A stretch of 64,000 bases of DNA from Cladorhizidae sp. MBARI D1340-BT2 (Eukaryota > Porifera > Demospongiae > Poecilosclerida > Cladorhizidae). The stretch covers positions 38,266,424 through 38,330,423 of the forward strand of contig JAQNBH010000015.1 of the NCBI GenBank assembly GCA_028752905.1, given 5' to 3'. The notes beneath the pieces were generated by a model, which saw only the letters and a list, made by a program, of their open reading frames with translations, was not told the DNA's origin and ran no database searches. The translations under genes and the position numbers were made by a program. Shown here piece by piece: positions 27,001 to 39,000 of this stretch. Within the stretch, counting starts at the first letter, position 1, and the number at the start of each line of letters is the position of its first letter.

Positions 27001-30000
27001 ATTATATGTAGAACTCTGTGTAGTCCTCCACTCCTCAACTATTATATGTAGAACTCTGTGTAGTCCTCCACTCCTCAACTATTATATGTAGAACTCTGTG
27101 TAGTCCTCCACTCTCAACTATTATATGTAGAACTCTGTGCAGTCCTCCACTCCTCAACTATTATATGTAGAACTCTGTGTAGTCCTCCACTCCTCAACTA
27201 TTATATGTAGAACTCTGTGCAGTCCTCCACTCCTCAACTATTATATGTAGAACTCTGTGCAGTCCTCCACTCCTCAACTATTATATGTAGAACTCTGTGC
27301 AGTCCTCCACTCCTCAACTATTATATGTAGAACTCTGTGTAGTCCTCCACTCCTCAACTATTATATGTAGAACTCTGTGCAGTCCTCCACTCCTCAACTA
27401 TTATATGTAGAACTCTGTGTAGTCCTCCACTCCTCAACTATTATATGTAGAACTCTGTGCAGTCCTCCACTCCTCAACTATTATATGTAGAACTCTGTGT
27501 AGTCCTCCACTCCTCAACTATTATATGTAGAACTCTGTGCAGTCCTCCACTCCTCAACTATTATATATAGAACTCTGTGCAGTCCTCCACTCCTCAACTA
27601 TTATATGTAGAACTCTGTGTAGTCCTCCACTCCTCAACTATTATATGTAGAACTCTGTGTAGTCCTCCACTGCTCAACTATTATATGTAGAACTCTGTGC
27701 AGTCCTCCACTCCTCAACTATTATATGTAGAACTCTGTGTAGTCCTCCACTCCTCAACTATTATATGTAGAACTCTGTGTAGTCCTCCACTCCTCAACTA
27801 TTATATGTAGAACTCTGTGTAGTCCTCCACTCCTCAACTATTATATGTAGAACTCTGTGCAGTCCTCCACTCCTCAACTATTATATGTAGAACTCTGTGT
27901 CAGTCCTCCACTCCTCAACTATTATATGTAGAACTCTGTGCAGTCCTCCACTCCTCAACTATTATATGTAGAACTCTGTGTAGTCCTCCACTCCTCAACT
28001 ATTATATGTAGAACTCTGTGCAGTCCTCCACTCCTCAACTATTATATGTAGAACTCTGTGCAGTCCTCCACTCCTCAACTATTATATGTAGAACTCTGTG
28101 TAGTCCTCCACTCCTCAACTATTATATGTAGAACTCTGTGTAGTCCTCCACTCCTCAACTATTATATGTAGAACTCTGTGTAGTCCTCCACTCCTCAACT
28201 ATTATATGTAGAACTCTGTGTAGTCCTCCACTCCTCAACTATTATATGTAGAACTCTGTGCAGTCCTCCACTCCTCAACTATTATATGTAGAACTCTGTG
28301 TAGTCCTCCACTGCTCAACTATTATATGTAGAACTCTGTGCAGTCCTCCACTCCTCAACTATTATATGTAGAACTCTGTGTAGTCCTCCACTCCTCAACT
28401 ATTATATGTAGAACTCTGTGTAGTCCTACACTCCTCAACTATTATATGTAGAACTCTGTGCAGTNNNNNNNNNNNNNNNNNNNNNNNNNNNNNNNNNNNN
28501 NNNNNNNNNNNNNNNNNNNNNNNNNNNNNNNNNNNNNNNNNNNNNNNNNNNNNNNNNNNNNNNNGTCCTCCACTCCTCAACTATTATATGTAGAACTCTG
28601 TGTAGTCCTCCACTGCTCAACTATTATATGTAGAACTCTGTACAGTCCTCCACTGCTCAACTATTATATGTAGAACTCTGTGTAGTCCTCCACTGCTCAA
28701 CTATTATATGTAGAACTCTGTGCAGTCCTCCACTGCTCAACTATTATATGTAGAACTCTGTGTAGTCCTCCACTCCTCAACTATTATATGTAGAACTCTG
28801 TGTAGTCCTCCACTCCTCAACTATTATATGTAGAACTCTGTGTAGTCCTCCACTCCTCAACTATTATATGTAGAACTCTGTGCAGTCCTCCACTCCTCAA
28901 CTATTATATGTAGAACTCTGTGTAGTCCTCCACTGCTCAACTATTATATGTAGAACTCTGTGCAGTCCTCCACTCCTCAACTATTATATGTAGAACTCTG
29001 TGCAGTCCTCCACTCCTCAACTATTATATGTAGAACTCTGTGCAGACCTCCACTCCTCAACTATTATATGTAGAACTCTGTGCAGTCCTCCACTCCTCAA
29101 CTATTATATGTAGAACTCTGTGCAGTCCTCCACTCCTCAACTATTATATGTAGAACTCTGTGCAGTCCTCCACTGCTCAACTATTATATGTAGAACTCTG
29201 TGTAGTCCTCCACTGCTCAACTATTATATGTAGAACTATGTGCAGTCCTCTACTGGAGCAGAAGGAACCAAGGTGTTGGTATCTGGAGCAGGAGGAACCA
29301 AGGTCTTGGTGTCTGGAGCAAGAAGATTGTTCAGCTAGGGAGGAGATTGTTTATTGCTCAAGTGCACACACACACACAATTAAACGACCAGCATGTTAGG
29401 TTGATTGGGTGTGGCAAAGATATGAATAATACCTACAAGTTTCTTGTGTGTGGACGGACACACACTCTGCACATACACACTCCACATGCTTCTCCCCCCC
29501 CCCCCCCCACACACACTCCATGCACACACACACCTATATCACATATTCCACACCTACATATACCACACACTCACACACACCTACACCATACACACACACT
29601 TAACACCATACACACACCTACACCATCACACACACACACACACACACTTAACACCATACACACACCTACACCACCACACACACACACCTCGGTATACACA
29701 ACTGTCCAGTGGCCACGAGTTTCCTGACGCAGGCTATCCTCTGTACGGAGGATGGGCTAGTGGGCGTGGCAGCTCGTAGCTGCTTCATACAGCACAGCTC
29801 CAGTAAGGTACAGACGACCATGGCTACATCCAGTGCCACACGCTCCTCAAAGGAGGGATAATAGTGAGGACACTCCTCCAGCCGGTCCAAGACACGAACC
29901 AGCGGGTGGGAGCCGAGCTCCGAGGATATCTGTGCATACACAACACCACAGGAAGAGGTTTTAAGACATGAACTAGCGGGTGGGAGCCGAGCTCTGAGGA

Positions 30001-33000
30001 TATCTGTGCATACACAACAACACAGGAAGAGGTTTTAAGACATGAACCAGCGGGTGGGAGCCGAGCTCTGAGGATATCTGTGCATAAACAACAGGAAGAG
30101 GTTGTGAGAGCAGTAGTAATCCTACTCTACTCGGCTAAATTAGGCCGCAAATACTGTCAACATCTGTTTCATTGTTGTCCTTGTTGACAACAACAAAGAC
30201 ATTATAGTCAATTGGGGTGGGGAAAAACAGGGGGGTATGTGTGGTGGAAAAAAACAGCCCCCCCCTCTCCCCCTTCATGTCACATTTTTTAAACATATTT
30301 GATCTTCCATACGTTTGCTTGGTTCTTTAAAATATTTATACCCAGTCGAGTCAAATTTACACTTATATTACATGTATTTATATAGTGAAGAAAAAGCTGA
30401 AGCATCTACATAAAAAGTAACCTTCAATTTTTTTCCAATTGTTAGTAATTTCGTTCTCTCACACAAAGTTTTCGCTGCACCACCTTGCTTTTTTGTTTAA
30501 ATACTCCTAAGAGGAAGTAGTGTCTCTGCCATCTAAGGCTAAGGGAAAGTTAAATCAGGCCATTAACATTCTAGAGCCAAGCATGTCTTTTATCACCCCA
30601 CTCATTTTAGCTACTGGGGGGTCAATAAAAACAGTTTTTATTCACCCCATTCACTGCGTTTATGATTATATATGAAGCCACATGCTCTACCTACGTAGCT
30701 GTATGTATTTGATTGGTCAGAATGAACATTATAGTTTTACCTTATATGGTAATTTTTGTAGGTGCAGACTCTGGTCTATAAAAGGACAGAGCTGGGCACA
30801 TAAAAATTAGTTAGACCTGATCGTTCACTTCTGATGTTTGTGTTGCTGGTGTTTGGAAATAATAAGACTTCACTAACTCTGGTGGCAGCATATATCTCTG
30901 AGATTCTCAGGCAAGATAGCTGGGTGGGGATTGTGAGGTTGAGTTAGATCTAAGATAGTGTGTGGTACTAGAAGAGTCTAACAAATATATATTTGCCTTG
31001 TTAATAAATGTCTTTTTTCTTTTCTTACACGTGTAACTGACTGCGCTACAGATTAAGATCATCATCTGAGACACTAGCTTCTTTAGAAGTATGCCTCGTA
31101 CCTACGTTGCAAGGCCTAAGCTGTGGACAGAGGCTTCTGTTAGTAAGGCTATTGGAGAAGTGGAAGCAGGAGCATCTGTCAAGGCTACAGCTAAGAAGTA
31201 CCATCTATCAGTCTCCATGCTCCGCAAACGATGTCTAGTTGAAAAGGGTGGAGTGATTTTGGGCAAAGAGGCGGTGTTACCAGGATACCACTGCAAACAG
31301 AAGAGAAGCTGGCAAGTTACATTCGTCGCATGGCTGAGTGTGGCTTTGGCCCAATGCTGGAAGAACTCCGTGAAATTGTGCATGATTATTTAGTAGCCAA
31401 TGATATGAATGGCCTCTTTCAGGATAATAAGCCTGGATATGACTGGACCAAGAACTTCATGAAGCGTCACAATCTCAGTCTCAAAAAAGCAGGTCTGATG
31501 CAAATAGCGAGGAAGAATGTCACATCAGACCCATTTGTCATCTATGGGTTCTATGACTTACTGGAAGCTGAATTGGACCGTCTTGGAATAAGAGACAAAC
31601 CTGAAGCCATCTGGAACCTGGATGAGAGTGGATTCCCGACTGATCCATCTCGATGGAAAACTATTGGGCCAGTAGGAAGCAAGACTGTGAGAGTATCTTG
31701 TGGTGCAAATCACGAAAACACTACAGTGTTGGCAGTGTGTTGCGCAGATGGCTCGGCATTGGATCCTCTCATCATCTTCAAAGGAAAGAATGTCATGACC
31801 AATTGGCTTAGAGAAGATTCACTCCCAAACAATTACTATGCTGTAAGTGAGAATGGATGGATGACAACGACCATTTTCTATGACTGGTTAAAAAAATTCT
31901 GTGAAGTGACCAAAGACACTCGTCCTCTCCTATTAATATTTGATGGTCACCTCACACACACCTCTGCTGCTATTGTTGAACTGGCAGAGAGCGAGAACAT
32001 CTCAATCCTCAAGCTACCAGCCCACTGCACCGACACACTGCAACCTTTGGATGCTTCAACCCTCTCAAGAGCTACTACGAAGAATACCTCACACGTAGAG
32101 TCCATCAAACAGGTGCACGGGAGCCTCTCCGCAAAGCATCTTTTGTGAACCTTCTCTGCAGGATCTGGCATAAAGGTTTGAGCAAAAGTAATGTAACTGC
32201 TGTCTTTTGACCACTGGTATCTTCCCTGCTGATAGGATGAAGTACAAAATATCACGATTAGATAAGGTGAAAGTGGCCACATATAACAAGTGGGTGTCAG
32301 CTGGCAAACCAAGGGAGGAAGGTGGTGTCCCAGTTCTATACCCTCTAACAAGCACAACTGATAACACAGCATCAAGTGTGCCTTCAGCCTCACATGCGGC
32401 AGCATCCCCCAGCATACCTTTTGGTTCACCTCCTCCTGCTACATCATGTTTAGAGCCGACACAATCCTATGAAACTCTGAGAACAAGAAGATCACGACAG
32501 AGCTAATGAAGACACTTCAACAGTATGCTCCAGCAGAGACCAAGTATGTTTTCAATGTTGTGCAAGTGGAAGATGAGACCACTTTCGAGACAGTGATCAG
32601 ATCTCGAGGACGTCCCAGCAGTGCCGCATCACAACCAGCAAAGAGACAACGTGCTAGTATGCATGGTGCCCTCCTTGCTACTAAAGACTTGAAGAGACAG
32701 GTGGATAAAAAGGGGAAAATGGCAAAGAAGAAGCTGCAACTTTCACCTGTTGCTAGACGTACAGAAGAGTCTAGTAGCAGCAACAATAGTAGTGGTGATG
32801 AGGAGGAGCTCTCTGGTATTGATGAAGACGGTTAGAAAGCACAATGAATAAAGCCTTAAAGAGAAGAAGAGTTTCCAAAGATCTGCCACAGGCTGATGCT
32901 GTCAAAGTTGGTGAGTTCTATGCTGTACGTTATTTACAACCAATGAAATATTATTGGGGACAAGTTCAGCTCCTCTTCAGTGATGATGTAGACAGTGAGG

Positions 33001-36000
33001 AGGATACAAAGGCTGAAATGAAATATATGAAACCGGTTCAGCTGTCTGCAAATCCAAAGGACATACGATGGGATTGGCCAAAGATTGCTGATGTTGATAT
33101 AGTGGAGATCTCCCGCTTCATAGCTGGTCCATCATTACCATCCCTGGAAGCAAAATCAAGGGGCCGCGGAACATTCTGCTTTGAGGATGATACCCTTGCC
33201 ACGGCGCGCCTGGATGTAATGAAGCTTCATGGCATCACCTCGCCAAGCAAGAATACAAGTAGCTAAATGCTACAACTCCATGCACATATATGGGTCATTC
33301 CATGTCAATTCAACCAGGGGTCCCCGGGTGACCCTCTCAGAATTCAACCATTTTTGGCATGTATGTGCTACAACGTATATTATGAAGCTATGCAAAATTT
33401 GGGGGCAAAATATTGAATATTTTGGATGATATGACCCTTAAATCATGTCTGGGCGGTGCAAATTTCGCGGACTTTTTTCCCGCGTATTGATTTTTTGGTC
33501 ATATTCAAGAGCCTGTAACTTTTGATCCGGAAGAGGTTAAGCTCTGAAATTTTCAGGATTTGTTCATCTCACAGTCTGCTATAAGGAGATGTCAACATAA
33601 GATGATTTATGTATACTTTTTTTGTGGTACTGATCAAATCAAAAAGGATGATTTCACCTATAATAATGCTTGCGAACCAATGTTTAGCCACCAACCAGGC
33701 AAAAACTAACTGCTAGAATCCCTTGTAACTTTGTATATAGCATCTCTAGCACCCTGAGCACTAGTGTGTATAATATGAAGTCTCTGATTCCTACAACTTC
33801 TGAGATATAGGCATCCCTATTTGCAAAAAATGAAATTATAATACAGTTTCAACCACAATTTTCGTTATGTGGGATAGGTCATACTATAAAATGTTATATC
33901 TCACAAGAAAGAGAAAAATTTACTCTTTCATTTGATATTAAACACATCTTGCTTCCGTAAAGCCTTCAGTAACTAATTGATAATTGAAAAAGAGACATTT
34001 TTATCATTCGTGACATAATATTAACATTTACTTTACCTACAGATGATGTAACATGACCTTGTGTTAGAACTAACATTGCATATCAATGGGTGCAAAAATA
34101 TAATTACAAGTTGTGTCTCTTACAAAACTGCCTAAAACCGTCAGAAACTTTCTTCAATGAGGGTGCATCAAGGTTGTACTGCCGTCCAGTTGAACTCGTC
34201 AAGCCTTCAATTAATGCCAGGACATGATGTTCTGGGACCCAACATTGGTCTTTTCGATATGGCCAAGTGAAGGAATTTGCTGGTCCTTTGGGTTGCATAA
34301 AGTCTACCAAAATATCTGCAGCATCTTCTGATACTTCTGCGATATTTCCTATGTACCAATCCCGATCATAGATGGCAGCAATGTATTGTCCAGGATGTAG
34401 ATCTTGGAATACTGGAATAGCTTCTGTTTGATTGACTGTCACATTTGTTCCTGTATTATCTCCTGAAATTCTACTAATCTTCAAGTTGTTATTGTCCACA
34501 GGAATGAAACAATGATGACTTCTTGTACCTGGAATTGTGTGTGCATCAGCAAATCGCTCGAGTTGTCTGGGGCGATATATATCCACATCACTAACAGAAA
34601 GGTAGAACATTTTAATGCCATGAATGTGTGCAGTAGCCCACTGAAATAGCTCTGATGGAGTCAGAATATATCCTGCAGATGTTTGCTGGAGACTCATTCT
34701 GGTGGCCAAGCGTTTTACCGTTCCACCTATTCCATCACAGATACTCTTGCCATGGCTTGTGGCAAAAAAGTGCCACTCAGCAGATAATCCAAAATCATCA
34801 GCATGCATACAGAGGTTGGAGAAATTCTTATAATTTTTGTACTGGCTGGCAGCTCCATCACTGAAGTATTTCACATGCTTCACATCTGGTAACACATCTT
34901 TGATATGCTGCAGAACAGCATGCAGGAATGCATAAACAGTCACTGTATCATGTTGCATACAGTCACTTATCACACACAGAGACATGCTGCACAGATTTCC
35001 ATCACTGTCAATGAAATATACTCCAAAAGGGTGGAGAGTTGCCTGTCTATTCTCCCAATAAAATCCTTGAATAGTCTTGGATAAGGAAAGAATAATTCTC
35101 TGCAAAGTCTAGAATTACCAACACAGTGTTCCGTCGAAGATTTTCTTTGCAACTGGTGAGATAGGCTGCCTGTGCTTTTGAAATATAGTGATGTGTGGTA
35201 AGCTTGTCAAACTGATCGCAGAGAATTGTGATAAAATCACTAACAGACTCTTGCCTTCTGACTATTGTAGTGCGGTCGGTGTGATCCCACTGGCTGAATG
35301 TGATAAGATCATCATCATCCATGTCTAACTGTTCAGAGATCAAATTATGCACATGAGTCTGTAAGGCATTGATACCTGGACACTGGTCACAACGATGTAT
35401 CATGCAGTCTTTTGATTTAATGTCACATACAATAATCGACAGCAATGTTGCGTAATCCAGCTTCAGTTCTGCAATAGCTGCTAAAAGTAGCTTCACATTT
35501 TGGTGAATTTCACACACACAGACTGAATGAGCGCCTTTTGCACCTACTGTAATACACCAAGGAGGTCGGAATTCACAAAACTTAGAAACTCCTATATTGT
35601 AAGCACCACCTGTCTTTTCTTTGAACAGTGCATACAGCTCATGAAGATTAGCAAGTAACAGTCTTTTCTGTTTGTGAACACGTCCATTCACTTTCACCGA
35701 CACAAATTCCTTTTTACCTGGGCAAAGACGAGTATACTCATCATCTTCATAAAAGTCCACTACCTTTTTCTTGATCTCATCAGATATTTCCTTTCCTCTC
35801 TTTGCACCAGGTTCGGCAAACACACCGTGTAATTTTTTCAAGGCTCGGGATTTTTTAACCATATACTGGGAAACATTGAACTCTTCAGCTGTCTGCTTTA
35901 CAGACCAACTTGATGGAGCCATTGTGAGAATCTGAAGTTGTTTTTGTCTTGTTGCAACGGCACACTGTTCTTTCATATCCGTGATCATTTTTTCAAGATG

Positions 36001-39000
36001 AGAGCATTTTTCACATTTTGTGATATCCTCTTTGCTAAGAGTTTTGGGACTGACATGGATTTTTTCCGCAATTGTTTGTTTGAGAGCTTCATGAGCTTGC
36101 AACAGTTTTCTTTTACCATAACCTGAAGTATCTCTTTGGCTAACATCGTCTACTTTCATAGGTGAGCATCCAAGTGATGTTATACTTGTGTTAAGATTTG
36201 CCAGTTCATCAGGCAAAAATGTCTCATCACTGCTTGATGAATCTTCTTGTGATGGCACTGCACTTCCCATCATTGCTATACATCGTGGGCACAGCTTCTG
36301 GCCTGGTTTTATTTTTTTGTGTGCGAGTTTACTCAAACTTTTAGCTTTAGTTTTATCCAGGCTACGAAGACTTCCTTTAGCAGTTGTTTTATGGACACAA
36401 AATGGATCACAACACGTTTTTTGTAGAAACTCGAATTTGTCAAGGAATAACTGCTTATGGTGAAGACATACAGTCGTAACTTCAGAGACAGAAGTTTTTT
36501 CCAATCCACATCTTACAAACAGAAGACTTTTATCTTCCAGTGTCAAATCAGAAACATTTACAAAGCCAACTGTCCTGCAATATGTCCTCTTATGACATGG
36601 ATCTTTTCTATGTGCACCAATTGAACAAGATTCCAAATTTGTAGCCATGGTGTCACAATTTAAATCCGGCACAATGTTTTGCGAGTCCAACTTGAATACT
36701 AGTGTATATCACTGAATCAATTAGAAAATGGTAGCATTTCACCTAACAAGCATCTTCAACTGAAACCTGGGATTTTTATGTATCAAGTGGGATTTTTAGG
36801 CTTATATAAGCAGCATGGAGAAATGTGGAGATCCCCATGGAAAATCCCAGGGAAAACACCAGGGAAAACTCAATAGTATCAATTCCCTTCTTTCCCTATC
36901 ATAGTTTTCTTGTATTTATTCAGCATGGAGAAATGTGGAGATCCCCATGGAAAATCCCAGGGCAAACACCAGGGAAAACTCAATAGCATCAATTCCCTTC
37001 TTTCTCTATCTTAGTTTTCTTGTATTTATTCAGTAAGGTTAGTTGGTCAGCTCACGTTGTATGTTTTTGGTGCTGCGATCAAAATAAACACACACTGCAC
37101 CACCGCTCATCTGGTTTTCTATGAAGTTTGATGCTTTTGAAACACAACACTAAGATAGGGAAAGAGGCGAATTAGAAATAGTGCTAAAACTGGACATGTC
37201 ACACAAATGTAAGTAATTTTAAATGTCAATAATTATACGTATATATATGCATGTAGTACTGTAAAATGTCACAAATGATAAAAATGTCTCTTTTTCAATT
37301 ATCAATTAGTTACTGAAGGCTTTACGGAAGCAAGATATGTTTGATATCTAATGAAAGAGTAAATTGTACTCTTTCTTGTGAGATAATACATTTTATAGTA
37401 TGACCTATCCCACATAACGAAAATTGTGGTTGAAACTGTATTATAATTTCATTTTTTGCAAATAGGGATGCCTATATCTCAGAAGTTGTAGGAATCAGAG
37501 ACTTCATATTATACACACTAGTGAACAGGGTGCTAGAGATGCTGTATACAAAGTTACAAGGGATTCTAGCAGTTAGTTTTTTCCTGGTTGGTGGCCAAAC
37601 ATTGGTTCGCAAGCATTATTATTGGTGAAATCATCCTTTTTGATTTGATCAGTACCACAAAAAAGTATACATAAATCATCTTATGTTGACATCTCCTTAT
37701 AGCAGAGTGTGAGATGAACAAATCCTGAAAATTTCAGATCTTAACCTCTTCCGGATCAAAAGTTACAGGCTCTTGAATATGACAAAAAAATCAATACGCG
37801 AAAAAAAGCCCGCGAAATTTGCACCGCCCAGACATGATTTAAGGGTCATATCATCCAAAATATTCAATATTTTGCCCCCAAATTTTGCATAGCTTCATAA
37901 TATACGTTGTAGCATATACATGCCAAAAATGGTTGAATTCTGAGAGGGTCACCCGGGGACTTTTCTAAAAACTGGTTGAATTGACATGGAATGACCCATA
38001 TACATATATATAGAGTAGCAGTAATAAAAACTGGTCAACTATAGTGTGTATATACATATATATATATATATATATACCTATAAACAAACACATTAATGAG
38101 TAGAATGGAAAAGTATTACACCCAATATATGTAAATAGATACATACATAAAGAAGAGGAAACTATATTTACGAATGTGGAGCATCAACCAAGACGCATAA
38201 ATGTGTGTATTTCACTGTCGTTTAGTTTTTCTAGGCATATTTTTTTCTCACCCCGATCACTGTTCTTTTTCACCTCTTTGGCTGGGGTGAAAAAAATTTC
38301 ACATTTTTGCATGTTAACAAAAAAGTAAGAGGTATTTTCAAGCAAACTAGGTGTTAAACTATTGCATGGGGTACTTGTGAAAAGTTAGGTCTATTGTTTT
38401 GGATTTCAAGCAAGTAGGCTAGGCTGTAGGTCAAAGTTTAGGTAAATGTTGTTTTTTTCACCCCAAGTGACTATATATGATAATACGTGTTTTCATGAAT
38501 GAAATTATGTAAAATAGCAGGTCTTTCCCGGGTCTTGCCCGAACACATTTCACCCCCTCAACCCTTTTCTTCTGTGTAGGATAATGGCTAGACATCCCAA
38601 CTGTGGCTAGTGACTAGACATCCCACTGTGGCTAGTGACTAGACATCCCACTGTGGCCAGTGACTAGACATCCCACTGTGGCTAGTAACTAGACATCCCA
38701 CTGTGGCTAGTGACTAGACATCCCACTGTGGCCAGTGACTAGACATCCCACTGTGGCTAGTGACTAGACATCCCACTGTGGCTAGTGACTAGACATCCCA
38801 CTGTGGCTAGTGACTAGACATCCCACTGTGGCTAGTGACTAGACATCCCACTGTGGCTAGTGACTAGACATCCCACTGTGGCTAGTGACTAGACATCCCG
38901 CTGTGGCTAGTGACTAGACATCCCACTGTGGCTAGTGACTAGACATCCCACTGTGGCCAGTGACTAGACATCCCACTGTGGCTAGTGACTAGACATCCCA

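Larger units (their letters stand above)
33291..37998 (-). mobile_element. 4.7-kb DNA transposon with about 730-bp terminal inverted repeats
   Basis: Ends TGGGTCATTCCATGTCAATT and its reverse complement; the element is flanked on both sides by TATA (target duplication TA or TATA). The left inverted repeat is 33291-34016 and the right is 37266-37998, about 90-95% alike by eye with a few small indels. Between them is one minus-strand transposase gene with a frameshift. The superfamily was not recognised with certainty: long TIRs with a TA/TATA target would fit several. It lies in WDR81 intron 4, 25 bp after the last pogo-like segment. Confidence 0.9.

Noticed and set aside
12461..29255. CRISPR array
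   Set aside because: The 40-bp units are contiguous with no unique spacers, the DNA is eukaryotic, and no cas-like genes are present.
30595..38570. Terminal repeats of the pogo-like element at TTCACCCC motifs
   Set aside because: The motifs are short, occur several times and are not clearly inverted, so I could not support element ends.
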